This document shows positions 1 to 8,557 of a stretch of 22,029 nt of DNA, piece by piece (within the stretch, counting starts at the first letter, position 1; each line of letters starts with the position of its first letter). Origin of the DNA: CAZGSG01 sp964528095 (lineage in GTDB: Bacteria; Bacteroidota; Bacteroidia; Chitinophagales; Chitinophagaceae); assembly GCA_964528095.1 (NCBI GenBank), contig CAZGSG010000074.1, positions 1-22,029 of the forward strand, given 5' to 3'. Under the pieces are notes generated by a model that did no database searches, was not told the origin of the DNA, and saw only the letters and a list, made by a program, of their open reading frames with translations. Position numbers and translations under genes: made by a program.

Positions 1-419
1 TTTATGTTTTTGATATTATGCAGTAATGTATCAAAATTTGCCGCCATAGCATTTCCGGAAATTTTTTCTTGCACTCTGGCAATGGCGCGCTGAAGGCTAT
101 CGGGGTCAACAGGCTTTACTAAATAATCGATCGCGCTTAACTGAAAAGCCTGTACTGCATATTGCTCATAGGCCGTTACAAAAATGATATTAAAGTCGAT
201 ATGGTCGAGTTCTTTTAAAAGGTCTATTCCTGTTCTGTGATCTAACTGAATATCCAAAAATACGATTTCGGGCCGCATCTTTCTGATCTTGTTCACCCCT
301 TCCTCATAACTATTACAGATCGCTAAAACATGCACTGAATCTGCATGATAATTATTAATCAGCCGGTTCAGGGAATCCGTGCAATGCGGTTCATCATCAA
401 TAATAATGGCAGATATCAT
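1..419 (-). CDS. LytTR-type response regulator, receiver domain (partial, C-terminus outside window)
   Basis: This is the N-terminal 139 codons of a response regulator that runs off the left edge. Translation from the ATG at 417-419 gives a CheY-like fold: the acidic pair D8/D9 in IIIDDEP, the phospho-acceptor D56 in VFLDIQL, the switch residue T82 in FVTAYEQY, and K102 in YLVKPV. The IDYLVKPVDPDSLQRAI ending is typical of LytTR-family receivers, so a C-terminal LytTR DNA-binding domain is expected beyond the window, but it is not visible. The gene starts 8 bases after the stop of the upstream TPR histidine kinase on the same strand, the usual kinase-regulator pairing of this family. The kinase presumably phosphorylates D56, and the regulator then binds promoters in the cytoplasm. 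Confidence 0.93.
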   Translation of the reverse strand, partial: MISAIIIDDEPHCTDSLNRLINNYHADSVHVLAICNSYEEGVNKIRKMRPEIVFLDIQLDHRTGIDLLKELDHIDFNIIFVTAYEQYAVQAFQLSAIDYLVKPVDPDSLQRAIARVQEKISGNAMAANFDTLLHNIKNI

Positions 420-427
420 AGTCTTAT

Positions 428-2206
428 TTAAAAACGTAATTCCAGGGGAAGGGTAAGTTCCACCTTTGTTCCCGTTTGTTGGTCAAATAATTTCACAGTG
501 GCATTCGAGTTTTTCAGCTTGTTGATAATGTCTATCCTTCCTTGTGTAATTTGCATACCCAGGGATTTTTTTTCCGATTTGCTGGCCTGTTGTCTTCCTA
601 TGCCATCGTCTTCTACAGACAATTGCAACATTTCTCCTCTTTTTTTAATCATGACCACGATTTTCCCAACACCTTCCTTTTTGGCTATACCATGCCAGAT
701 ACTATTCTCTACATAAGGCTGAAGAATCATTGGCGGAACAAGCGTAATATCTTTATCTATATCATTTTCTATTATTATTTCATAAGTAAATTTTTTGTTC
801 ATGCGAAGCGATTCCATACTCATGTACAGATCAAGGTTTTTTATATCCTCCGCAAGTGGTATTTCTTTGTATGTTGAATTCTCAAGCGTTTGCCGCATAA
901 TTCTAGCAAACTTATTGAGATAGTCTTCAGCCGCAGCGCTGTTATTCTTAGAGATGTATTCCCTGATTGAATTCAACGAATTAAAAATGAAATGAGGGTT
1001 CATCTGTAATCGCATTACTTTCATATCACTCTCCACAATCTGCTTTTTAAACTCTGCATCCCGGCGTTTTTTATAGAACAAAAAGATCAATGCCCCTGCC
1101 AGCAGAAGAATGCCTGAAATTGCGACAATGGAGTTTCTTATAATATTCTGCCGCCTGATTTCAGCTTGATGCTGTGAACTGATGACCGCGTTCTTTTTAT
1201 CATTTTCATATTGCATTTCAATTCTTGTAATCTCCTGCTTCTTTTCGTCATTCATTATGCTATCCCGCAGGCTTATAAATGTTTTATGCGCATCAAATGC
1301 TTTTTCGTACTTACCCTGTTTTTCGTATAAAGTAAACAGCGCCTCCCATGCTTCGGACTTCCATTGCATTACTTCCAGTTTTGTAGCTACTTCCAGTGAT
1401 TCTCTGCTAAACTGCTCTACTTTATCATATTTATTCAGGCTCAAATAGGCCCAGGCAAGATTATTAAGCGCGGGTGCCAAAACATAATCATTACGCGATT
1501 CTCTTGCAAGCGCAATACTCTTCTCAGAATACAAAACAGATTCCTGGTATTTGCCTGTTTCCTTCAGCAGCGCTCCTGTAGTACAGAGGATATTACTCAT
1601 GAGCCGCTTATTATCTACCGTTTCCGCAAGATCAAGCGCACGTTTATAGTAATATTGTGCAGAATCATATTTTTTATTAATCTGGTAAGTGGTTCCTATA
1701 TTCCCAAGACTTATTGCCTGGTTTTCCCTGTCTCCGGTTGTTATCGCCGCTGAAAGCGATTCAAAATAATAGGTAAGACCTTTTTCATATTGCTTCAGGT
1801 CACTGTAGAGGTTTGCAAGATTATTATAAATTTTGCTTTTAAAGATTTCATTGCGTGTCAACTCTTTTGAGTTCAAGGCTTTGAGAAAACAATCGAGTGC
1901 GGCGAGATAATCTGAATGGAGATAATACACGCCGCCTTTGGTAAGCCACGAATGAGCGATGCCTTTATCCCAATGCTCTTTCTCTGATATTTCCAATGCT
2001 TCATCGGCAAATCTCATTGCTTCATCAGGTGTACTTGTAAAAACAGCATTGGTGAGTTGCAATAACAACCATGCTTTTGAAGTGTCGGGAAGTGCGGGGT
2101 TCTTAAGAGCAGTTTTCAAGGAATCGGCATTAGCACCGCCTACTTGAGAATTTCCTTTGATTGCAAGGAGGAAGATGCTGATCAAAATGAAAAGGTATCT
2201 AGGCAT
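428..2206 (-). CDS. TPR-containing LytS/YehU-type sensor histidine kinase
   Basis: The ATG at 2206 begins a hydrophobic signal-like segment (MPRYLFILISIFLLAIKG). An upstream in-frame ATG at 2257 would add 17 residues before that segment, so 2206 is preferred, giving 592 aa. In numbering from 2257: TPR-like helical repeats cover about 60-335, a coiled stretch about 335-370, a transmembrane helix about 375-396, a His_kinase (PF06580) domain with NPHFIFNSL at 420-428 and phospho-acceptor H422, and a HATPase domain with QPYVENSIWHGI (513-524) and DDGIGR (550-555). Domain order is complete and length is normal for Bacteroidota TPR kinases. The TPR region should lie in the periplasm and sense a peptide or protein signal, with autokinase activity in the cytoplasm. 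The partner regulator follows after 8 bases. The ligand is unknown. Confidence 0.92.
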   Translation of the reverse strand: MPRYLFILISIFLLAIKGNSQVGGANADSLKTALKNPALPDTSKAWLLLQLTNAVFTSTPDEAMRFADEALEISEKEHWDKGIAHSWLTKGGVYYLHSDYLAALDCFLKALNSKELTRNEIFKSKIYNNLANLYSDLKQYEKGLTYYFESLSAAITTGDRENQAISLGNIGTTYQINKKYDSAQYYYKRALDLAETVDNKRLMSNILCTTGALLKETGKYQESVLYSEKSIALARESRNDYVLAPALNNLAWAYLSLNKYDKVEQFSRESLEVATKLEVMQWKSEAWEALFTLYEKQGKYEKAFDAHKTFISLRDSIMNDEKKQEITRIEMQYENDKKNAVISSQHQAEIRRQNIIRNSIVAISGILLLAGALIFLFYKKRRDAEFKKQIVESDMKVMRLQMNPHFIFNSLNSIREYISKNNSAAAEDYLNKFARIMRQTLENSTYKEIPLAEDIKNLDLYMSMESLRMNKKFTYEIIIENDIDKDITLVPPMILQPYVENSIWHGIAKKEGVGKIVVMIKKRGEMLQLSVEDDGIGRQQASKSEKKSLGMQITQGRIDIINKLKNSNATVKLFDQQTGTKVELTLPLELRF

Positions 2207-2652
2207 ATCAGGTTTGGTAAATATGATCTGAAATTTCAAACTCACCGCTTCGTTCACAATAATAACGTTTTGCGACGAAAAATAAACAAATAGCTACGAA
2301 TAATAATTGAGTGTTTGCTATGTCGATAAGGAAAATGACATTTACGTTCTTAAATTAAATTCCATCCTCGGTGAGATGAAACTAATCAGGATCGAGATTC
2401 GGTTTACCCGGATAATTCGACCGTGCTCACCAGGTTTTAAATGGCTTGAATAAATTGATTATAAACTATTGGACTGAGAAAAACTAATGTTATTGTACTT
2501 ATAGCAAGTAGGAAAACTTGCAAGAAAGAAGCTGGAACAGATGGAAGAGCTCCTTCATTCCTTTGATAAAAAAAGGTTGCCAGATAATCATTTCCCATCC
2601 GCTTTCTATCCATTAGAAACGTAGGAGTTTTTTTTGACATGAAAATGAAAGT
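2207..2652. other. Intergenic region between divergent genes
   Basis: About 446 bp separate the kinase (minus) from the WG-repeat gene (plus), so promoters for both directions should lie here. I see no clear TAnnTTTG element at useful spacing, no RNA gene and no strong hairpin. A minus-strand open frame starting at 2640 could encode about 67 residues with a hydrophobic C-terminal half, but no start signal or recognisable family supports it. Confidence 0.4.
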
Positions 2653-4119
2653 ATGAGTATAAAATATCATAAACTGTTTTTAATATCATTGCTGCTATTT
2701 ATTTTTTTACCCACGAATGCTCAAAGAAATACTGACAAGGCTCTAAAGCAAGCAGAAAAGGCTTCAAATACCGTTGAGAAATTGGGAAGTATTTTTCAGA
2801 AAAAGAATAAGGATACCGCCACTCGGAAAAACACCAATGCTAATATAAAAGCAGCTGATTCCATAGGTGCTCAGGGTTCACCAACAATGAACTTTGCTGG
2901 AAAACTCACCCCGGATGTGAAGTATATTGATTGTGATAGAATGTTCCCCTTTGATTTAGGCGCAGCCCTTATTACCAAAGGAAATGCATTTGCTTTAATC
3001 GATGCTTCAGGCAATTTCCTGATCCCTTTTCACAAATATGAGAACATACTTCGTATGTCTGATGAAGACGGTTACACAGGGTTCTTTAGAGTGTTAGATG
3101 CTAAAAATAATTTCTTTATCAACAGTAAAGGAAAAATCGTTTTTGATACTAAAGATAAAGGGGACTATTCTTATCGTATGTCTAACGACTCTAAACACAT
3201 CGTACTCTTCAAAGAAAATAAACAGCAAGCCAGTTCGTCTTTAATCATAATCGACTACCTGGGGAACAGGGTGTCATTAACGATACCTGGGATTATCAAA
3301 AAAGATGGAAACATGCCATTCCTGCTTGTAAAGGATAGCGTGATAATCTATTCAGTTGAAGTTGGCGATAAAACCTTATACGGGTTTAAAAATATCTGGA
3401 ACAAGGGGATTCCGCCAACCTACGACAAAATAGAAGGTTTTAACAATGGCGTAGCCATCTTCACCACAATAGACGAATTTGGAAAGTCAAAATATGGGAT
3501 AATAGATAGAGATGGCAAAATTATTGTTCCGGCACAGTTTACTATTAAACCCGCGAATTTTAAATATGGCATTACTAGTGTAAGAACAAATGCCGGTGCT
3601 GATTTTTTAATGGCTTTTATCGACACCAAAGGAAATATACTGTTTAAACAAACTAAAGAAACACAGAAAACCTATGGTTTTTTTGGAGACTTTATCTTAG
3701 ATTATTCAAAGTCTGCGAATGGATATTTACTTCATAAATCTGGCAGGATCACCAATGCCAGGAATTTCTTTACCGAAATGGGTTTTGACGGCGATAACTA
3801 CAAATCTCCAGTTTTAATACCTGAGCTATATGATTACAAGGACGGGCTCTTAAGATTTGAATTTAGGAATAATAGTTTGCTGAGAAAATATTACGGCACT
3901 TATGATGTCAGGACCAATTCAATTGTTCATTATAAAACTCCTGAACTTCAAAATATTAAGGATAACCAATTTTACCTGGATCCTGTGTCAAAATTAACAT
4001 ATGTAAGCATTGAAGTGGACGAAAAAGATAGAAACGGAAGGCCACTGACCAAAGTGGGTTATGTAAATACAAAAGGCGAGTTTGTGATGGTGAGGGGTGG
4101 AGAAAAAACTGAATGGTAA
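2653..4119 (+). CDS. Secreted WG-repeat protein
   Basis: A 488-aa protein with a clear signal peptide (hydrophobic residues 8-19, likely cleavage after TNA at 21-23). A polar, Lys/Ala-rich linker (about 24-75) follows. The remainder has spaced WG/KWG-like repeat cores in which a hydrophobic strand leads into (D/N)xxGxxx(I/V): FALIDASGNFLIP (113-125), FFINSKGKIVF (154-164), YGIIDRDGKIIVP (281-293), MAFIDTKGNILF (320-331) and VGYVNTKGEFVMV (468-480). WG repeats form beta-propeller-like or extended beta structures of unknown function and are common in Bacteroidota exported proteins. The diagnostic W-G pair is mostly replaced here by Y/F-G or lost. The stop codon abuts the ATG of the next gene, so the two are probably co-transcribed and translationally coupled. 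No enzymatic motif is visible. Confidence 0.82.
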   Translation: MSIKYHKLFLISLLLFIFLPTNAQRNTDKALKQAEKASNTVEKLGSIFQKKNKDTATRKNTNANIKAADSIGAQGSPTMNFAGKLTPDVKYIDCDRMFPFDLGAALITKGNAFALIDASGNFLIPFHKYENILRMSDEDGYTGFFRVLDAKNNFFINSKGKIVFDTKDKGDYSYRMSNDSKHIVLFKENKQQASSSLIIIDYLGNRVSLTIPGIIKKDGNMPFLLVKDSVIIYSVEVGDKTLYGFKNIWNKGIPPTYDKIEGFNNGVAIFTTIDEFGKSKYGIIDRDGKIIVPAQFTIKPANFKYGITSVRTNAGADFLMAFIDTKGNILFKQTKETQKTYGFFGDFILDYSKSANGYLLHKSGRITNARNFFTEMGFDGDNYKSPVLIPELYDYKDGLLRFEFRNNSLLRKYYGTYDVRTNSIVHYKTPELQNIKDNQFYLDPVSKLTYVSIEVDEKDRNGRPLTKVGYVNTKGEFVMVRGGEKTEW

Positions 4120-5457
4120 ATGATAGGTATGAGATATTTTTTTTCACATATTCACATAAAAACTGCTTGGGTGGCAATTTGCTTTTTTTTGATTGCTGCA
4201 CAGTTAAAGGCGCAGGGCAATAAGACCGCACCTGTAATAAACATATTGCTGAACGAGGTGGATGCAAAATTATCATTACCGAATGATGGCTGGGAAAAAG
4301 GTGATAATTCGATGCCGGGGAATGAGCAAAGTAATTTCAAGTCCATTTTTTACAGGAAGAATAGCAAGCTTAATGGCAATGAGTCTGAAATGACTCTAAT
4401 GATCAATATAATTGAAAAAAAGACTGACGCTGTTGGTGGGCTACTAAAAGAATTTGGGAAGTTACTTGGAGCTTCGGATGAAAACAAAGAAGAAGCTGAT
4501 CAGATGAAGCAAATGCTTGCCGTCAATTATAAAGTCAACGATCTCTCTTCCAGTACACAACCGGTTGTGAAGGATTTTAAAAACGCAACGGTGTTAGAAC
4601 TTAGATCAATTGATAACCCTGAATCGGGATACTTTGTCACAATAAAAAAAGAAAATACAATAGCCCAACTATTTCTGTTTTCTACAAACGGAGAATACGA
4701 AAAGAATCTTCCAGAGTTAATGGCTATACTGAAATCGATCAGCCGGATTAAAAATATAAAAACTCAGGATTCCAGCGCGACAGTTAAAAGCGGTGTAAAA
4801 CTTCCGGCAACTGCTTTATGTGATTACTTCCCGGTATGCGATGGCTATACTTATACCTATGTAGAGGATGATCCTGTTCTGGGTAAAGTGACGCATACCA
4901 AACTCTATGAGAAAGTGACTGATAAAATTGTTAAAGGGAAAAAATTCATGGGCTTTTTAGTGCATTGCACCAATCCCTTTCTGGATGGGAGGTATGAGTA
5001 TTACAATTTTGAGAATGGAGTGCTTTCCTCACATAAGGAAAATGAAGAATTTACAACAAACTCCTATGAAGAGTATAATGTATTTAATCCTTCGGAACGC
5101 AGAACTTCTTATGAAACCCAATTGCAGGGAAAAAACAACTTTACAACATTGGTTGTACTTAAAACGAATAGCCCGGAGGGTAGTTCCTGGTCAGAAAAAA
5201 AAGTCAATGCAGGTTATGCAACAACGTTTAAATACACCATTTTGGAAAAAGGTGTTACAGTGAAAGTCGGGAACAATAGCTACCCAAATGTAATCGTTGT
5301 TGAACAGGAGATAAATGCTGATATTACGGCAACAAGCACCAAAGTACACATGATGGTAAAAATGTACTACGCCAAGGGAGCCGGGCTAATAAAAACGGTA
5401 ATCGAAAAGGCAAACGGGGATTTAACGGAAAGCCTCATGGAGACTTTCGCTTTTTAG
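4120..5457 (+). CDS. Secreted two-domain protein of unknown function (C-terminus possibly TapB/DUF3108-like)
   Basis: A 445-aa protein whose ATG follows directly on the stop of the WG-repeat gene. A second in-frame ATG three codons on (4129) is equally plausible. A signal peptide is present: hydrophobic residues about 15-29, cleavage near LKAQG. Residues about 36-212 form a compact unit ending in PELMAILKSISRIK. A linker leads to a second unit (about 232-445) beginning CDYFPVCDGYTYTYV and ending with a strand-rich segment and MYYAKGAGLIKTV (415-427). The FP..DGY.YTY opening and the YYAKGxGLIK ending recall TapB or DUF3108-type periplasmic proteins, but that is a resemblance by eye only. No lipobox or catalytic motif is seen. 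Tandem arrangement suggests shared regulation and export with the WG-repeat protein. Confidence 0.78.
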   Translation: MIGMRYFFSHIHIKTAWVAICFFLIAAQLKAQGNKTAPVINILLNEVDAKLSLPNDGWEKGDNSMPGNEQSNFKSIFYRKNSKLNGNESEMTLMINIIEKKTDAVGGLLKEFGKLLGASDENKEEADQMKQMLAVNYKVNDLSSSTQPVVKDFKNATVLELRSIDNPESGYFVTIKKENTIAQLFLFSTNGEYEKNLPELMAILKSISRIKNIKTQDSSATVKSGVKLPATALCDYFPVCDGYTYTYVEDDPVLGKVTHTKLYEKVTDKIVKGKKFMGFLVHCTNPFLDGRYEYYNFENGVLSSHKENEEFTTNSYEEYNVFNPSERRTSYETQLQGKNNFTTLVVLKTNSPEGSSWSEKKVNAGYATTFKYTILEKGVTVKVGNNSYPNVIVVEQEINADITATSTKVHMMVKMYYAKGAGLIKTVIEKANGDLTESLMETFAF

Positions 5458-5641
5458 TATGCCACGCGCAGAACTATGGAACGCGGAAAGGGCGAAATGG
5501 ACGGTTCTGCTTAGCATGGTCTTTTTGGCAATAAACAACCATCGTAAAAATCGGCCCGGCAATCAGGCATATAGCCCTGCTCAGTAAATAGATTTAGATG
5601 AATAACTGAGAATAAAGAGATAGCCGGGTATTTGATGTGAT

Positions 5642-6154
5642 CTAATTAGCTTCATTCTTTTTAAAGTCCAGCAGCATTGATCGCATATTCATATCCCCCT
5701 GCAGAAAAAAATAGCCTCCATTGGGTGGGGTTGTGTTGGAGTTCCAATGCTGCAAAACAACTTTCATATTATTCTGGTAACAACTTAGCACGTATCCGGT
5801 ACTGCCTTTTTGAGGAAGGATATACCATTTCTGGTTGTCCTGGCCAAGCCAGTCCCATTGTATCAGTTTAGCCCCGGCAGTGGGAGCTCCTTCGGTGCTC
5901 AGATACTTGCCACTATGTTTAGCTTTCAGCGTATATACATTATTGCCGAGGTGTTTTAGTATGAAAATAAAATGCGGGGAATATTCATTATTCCATTGTA
6001 TTGCGCGGCTACCGTTGCCTTTGCCGGCGCCGGCAATGGCAAAGTATTTTCCGGTTTCCTTGATTTTGATAAAATAATCTCCGTTTGAAAGCGTCTGTGC
6101 CTGTGTGATAAACGCATAACAAATAACAAAACAGCTAAGAAGCATCTTTTTCAT
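5642..6154 (-). CDS. Small secreted ricin-type beta-trefoil lectin-like protein
   Basis: A 170-aa protein starting MKKMLLSC, with a signal peptide of about 20 residues (cleavage near TQAQ). The rest reads as a single RICIN-type beta-trefoil: YFIKIKETGKYFAIAG, KGNGSRAIQW (45-54), YTLKAKHSGKYLSTEG and KLIQWDWLGQDNQKWYILP (96-114), with Q-x-W signatures at 52-54 and 98-100 and a related LQHW at 134-137. Such domains usually bind sugars on secreted or surface proteins; here there is no attached enzyme, so it may act as a free lectin. A short polar tail (about 155-170) follows. It lies 14 bases downstream of the lipocalin-like gene on the same strand and is probably co-transcribed with it. Sugar specificity cannot be judged. 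Confidence 0.8.
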   Translation of the reverse strand: MKKMLLSCFVICYAFITQAQTLSNGDYFIKIKETGKYFAIAGAGKGNGSRAIQWNNEYSPHFIFILKHLGNNVYTLKAKHSGKYLSTEGAPTAGAKLIQWDWLGQDNQKWYILPQKGSTGYVLSCYQNNMKVVLQHWNSNTTPPNGGYFFLQGDMNMRSMLLDFKKNEAN

Positions 6155-6168
6155 ACTGTTAAAATGGT

Positions 6169-6582
6169 TTATAGTTTTTGATACACAATTGTTCCCTGGT
6201 TATCAGTTCCTACCCAGGTCATTTTATTTCCTGCAAGACTTATGATATAACTCTGTCCCACTGCAAAACTGGTAGCCGAGATACTTATCTTGTTGCCTGT
6301 TACCTTCCACTTTGTTTTGCTATATAATTTTTGCTGGATGTTTTTGTACTTTTCATCACAACCGCTCGTGGCTGCATTGAGACGGTAGGTGCCATCAGCA
6401 TTTATTTCATACATTATTTTGGCGGCGCAGGGTCTTTGTTGCAGCAGGGCGGCATGCATATCCATCTTCTTTCCTTCAAAAATGATCGTATGTGATATTA
6501 TTTTCCATTTGCCTATGGGGTCCTGTGCCAGGCAGGCATTAGTTATACAGATGGTCGTGAGTAGGGCGATGAGTGTCTTCAT
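6169..6582 (-). CDS. Secreted lipocalin-like small protein
   Basis: A 137-aa protein with signal peptide MKTLIALLTTICITNACLA followed by DPIGKWKIISHTI. The G-x-W near the mature N-terminus followed by alternating beta strands (IMYEINADGTYRL, KWKVTGNKISIS, QSYIISLAGNKMTW, TIVYQKL) is the pattern of lipocalin-like small exported proteins of Bacteroidota. Mature cysteines at positions 52 and 75 could form a disulfide. C17 lies in the hydrophobic segment without a good lipobox, so soluble export is more likely than lipidation. It is the first gene of a two-gene minus-strand unit with the lectin-like protein; its promoter should lie in the 6583-6700 region. Ligand and role are unknown. Confidence 0.72.
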   Translation of the reverse strand: MKTLIALLTTICITNACLAQDPIGKWKIISHTIIFEGKKMDMHAALLQQRPCAAKIMYEINADGTYRLNAATSGCDEKYKNIQQKLYSKTKWKVTGNKISISATSFAVGQSYIISLAGNKMTWVGTDNQGTIVYQKL

Positions 6583-7199
6583 GTTTATTTTTTTTGAATA
6601 GAATAAAAGTGATTGCTGCCGATTGTTTGTGTCAGGGCTTGTGCCATCCTTCAGACCACAGCTTCATTGTATTTACCGCCATAAGGGTGTATTACCAAAC
6701 CGGCAAACATCACATAAAGAAATAATTGAATTTTCACCTGCTATGTTTTCGAATTCAAACTTACTTATTGGAAGTAGCAGGTAAAAGGACGAATCGCTTA
6801 GTAGCAGAAAAAATCGCCCAACAGGCCCTGCACAATGATCATGTATAGTTGTAATGGAATAAATCTGAATGAACCAGTTGATTACATAATTTATTTATAT
6901 GAAAGTTCCTTTGTTGCGATGGCAATTGGCTTTAGCACCTGCAAATAGCCGGGAGCTCATTGATTTTCCAACATCCGTAAATATGTATGATTGCCAGGCA
7001 GGTAATGCGGCTGCTATGATAGATGTCCTATGCAGGTAGTAATGCCTAAACCCCGGGTTATTTTATCCGGGGAAACCATGATTTTTAAAAAAAAATCCTG
7101 GGAAGAATGCGAATAGGCTGTTCACTTGGGTAAACTATTCATAATATACATACCTTTATATACCTACTGTTCACCACTTTCTGAAATACGTGTACTTTG
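6583..7199. other. 617-bp gene-free region with inverted repeats
   Basis: No convincing gene lies here. A 46-codon plus-strand frame (6899-7039) has no family signature or start signal. The region must carry the promoters of the divergent lipocalin-like gene (minus) and the GAF kinase (plus). It contains an interrupted inverted repeat ACCTGCTA/TAGCAGGT (6736-6743 and 6775-6782) and two back-to-back hairpins at 7051-7072 and 7076-7101, listed separately. No tRNA-like or known riboswitch pattern was seen. Confidence 0.5.
7051..7101. repeat. Two consecutive stem-loops upstream of the GAF histidine kinase
   Basis: The first hairpin (7051-7072) pairs CCCCGG with CCGGGG, extended inward by one G-T and one T-A pair around a 6-base loop. 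Three bases later a second hairpin (7076-7101) pairs CCA/TGG and GATTTTT/AAAAATC with one mismatch and a 4-base A loop. Neither has the T-run of a normal terminator in either direction. They end about 98 bases before the kinase ATG and could be part of its leader or regulatory region, or the remnant of an older terminator. Confidence 0.5.
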
Positions 7200-8381
7200 A
7201 TGAACCTGGAACCAAATTTCCTGAAAGACATTGCTGACATCAATAATATAGATGCTGTAGGATCTATACTGGAAATCGTTTGCCGTAACACGGGAATGGG
7301 CTTTGCTGCAGTAGCCCGCGTTACAGAAGACAGGTGGATAGCCTGTGCTATAAAAGATGAGATCGAATTTGGTCTTCAGCCGGGAGGCGAACTAAAGGTT
7401 GAGACCACGATATGTCATGAGATCCGGCAAACGCGCCAGATTGTAGCCATTGATCACGTCACAGAAGATATTGCATTCTCCAGGCATGCTACACCCGCTC
7501 TCTACGGTTTTCAGAGTTATATTTCCGTACCGATCATCCTGAAAGGAGGGCATTTCTTTGGTACGCTTTGCGCTATCGACCCAAAACCAGCGAGGGTCAA
7601 TAATAAGGATATTATTGGGACATTTCGTTTGTTTGCAGACCTGATCGCTTTTCACCTTGATGCGATGCAGGAACTGGCACTAAGCGAGGATCGTTTACTG
7701 GAAGAACAGAACACAGCGGAACTACGGGAGCAATTCATAGCCATCTTAGGCCATGACCTGCGCAACCCGGTGACAGCATCGCTTACAAGTGCGCAACTGA
7801 TATTGCAAATGCCCGGCAGCGAACAGGTAAAAAGACTTGCCAATGTGATCCAGAATTCTTCTTACAGGATCAAAGGACTGGTGGAGAATATGCTTGATTT
7901 TGCGAGTGGCCGGCTTGGCGGAGGCATTGTACTTAACAAAAAAGAAAACGAACCGATCCAGGGATACCTGGAGCAGATCATCGCGGAGCTAAAAGTAATA
8001 TGGCCGGATCGTGAGATTCAAACAAGATTTGATTTAAGCCGGCCCGTTACCTGCGATGGAAGCAGGATCGCGCAATTATTTTCGAATGTGCTCAGCAATG
8101 CATTGTCTTATGGAAAAAAAGATGAGCCTGTCAGCATAGCAGCGGGTAGCAATGAGCATGAATTTTATTTATCAATAAGTAATGCGGGGAACAAGATTCC
8201 CGATCACGCAATAAAAAACCTGTTTCGACCATTTTCGCGCGGAGAAGCGGGAGCCCAGCAAAAAGGGCTTGGTCTCGGATTATTTATTGCTTCCCAGATA
8301 GCGATCGCCCATGAAGGCTCCATTGACGTTGAGTCAACTGATAAACAAACCTGCTTTACTTTACGAATACCCAATCAATAG
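7200..8381 (+). CDS. Soluble GAF-domain sensor histidine kinase
   Basis: A 393-aa cytoplasmic kinase with no transmembrane segment. The start is taken as the ATG at 7200; a TTG sits immediately before it and there is no clear ribosome binding site. A GAF domain (about 20-156) contains FQSYISVPIILKGGHFFGTLCAID, the classic GAF core. Then HisKA with H-box ILGHDLRNP (phospho-acceptor near residue 185), an N-box QLFSNVLSNALSYG (about 292-305) and a G2 box KGLGLGLFIA. The G1 box is NAGNKIP rather than DxGxGIP, a variant also found in active phytochrome-like kinases. GAF kinases of this shape detect small ligands, redox state or light. No cognate regulator is directly adjacent; the single-domain receiver at 11251 is the nearest candidate. 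A 176-bp gap separates it from the next kinase. Confidence 0.9.
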   Translation: MNLEPNFLKDIADINNIDAVGSILEIVCRNTGMGFAAVARVTEDRWIACAIKDEIEFGLQPGGELKVETTICHEIRQTRQIVAIDHVTEDIAFSRHATPALYGFQSYISVPIILKGGHFFGTLCAIDPKPARVNNKDIIGTFRLFADLIAFHLDAMQELALSEDRLLEEQNTAELREQFIAILGHDLRNPVTASLTSAQLILQMPGSEQVKRLANVIQNSSYRIKGLVENMLDFASGRLGGGIVLNKKENEPIQGYLEQIIAELKVIWPDREIQTRFDLSRPVTCDGSRIAQLFSNVLSNALSYGKKDEPVSIAAGSNEHEFYLSISNAGNKIPDHAIKNLFRPFSRGEAGAQQKGLGLGLFIASQIAIAHEGSIDVESTDKQTCFTLRIPNQ

Positions 8382-8557
8382 CCGCGGAAGGTCTGAATAG
8401 AACCAGAATTTCTTACATGGTTGTGCTTACGGCTACAATATCCTTCTCTGCGCTAAAAATCAATCCCTGGCCATACAATACAGAATCATAGAAAATATTT
8501 TATATATTAGCCCGTAGTTTTATTGACTGTTATCATTTGATAGTATGCTACTTAATT

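Noticed and set aside
2437..2640. Minus-strand frame of about 67 residues with a hydrophobic C-terminal half
   Set aside because: No recognisable family and no start signal; its longer form overlaps the start of the WG-repeat gene. It could be a real small membrane protein, but the sequence alone does not support it.
5468..5610. Short inverted repeats (GCAGAAC/GTTCTGC and CTCAGT/ACTGAG) between convergent genes
   Set aside because: Arms of 6-7 bp with long spacers and no T-run; not distinguishable from chance, so no terminator is claimed.
6899..7039. 46-codon plus-strand frame in the gene-free region
   Set aside because: Short, with no family signature, signal peptide or start signal; composition does not resemble the neighbouring genes.
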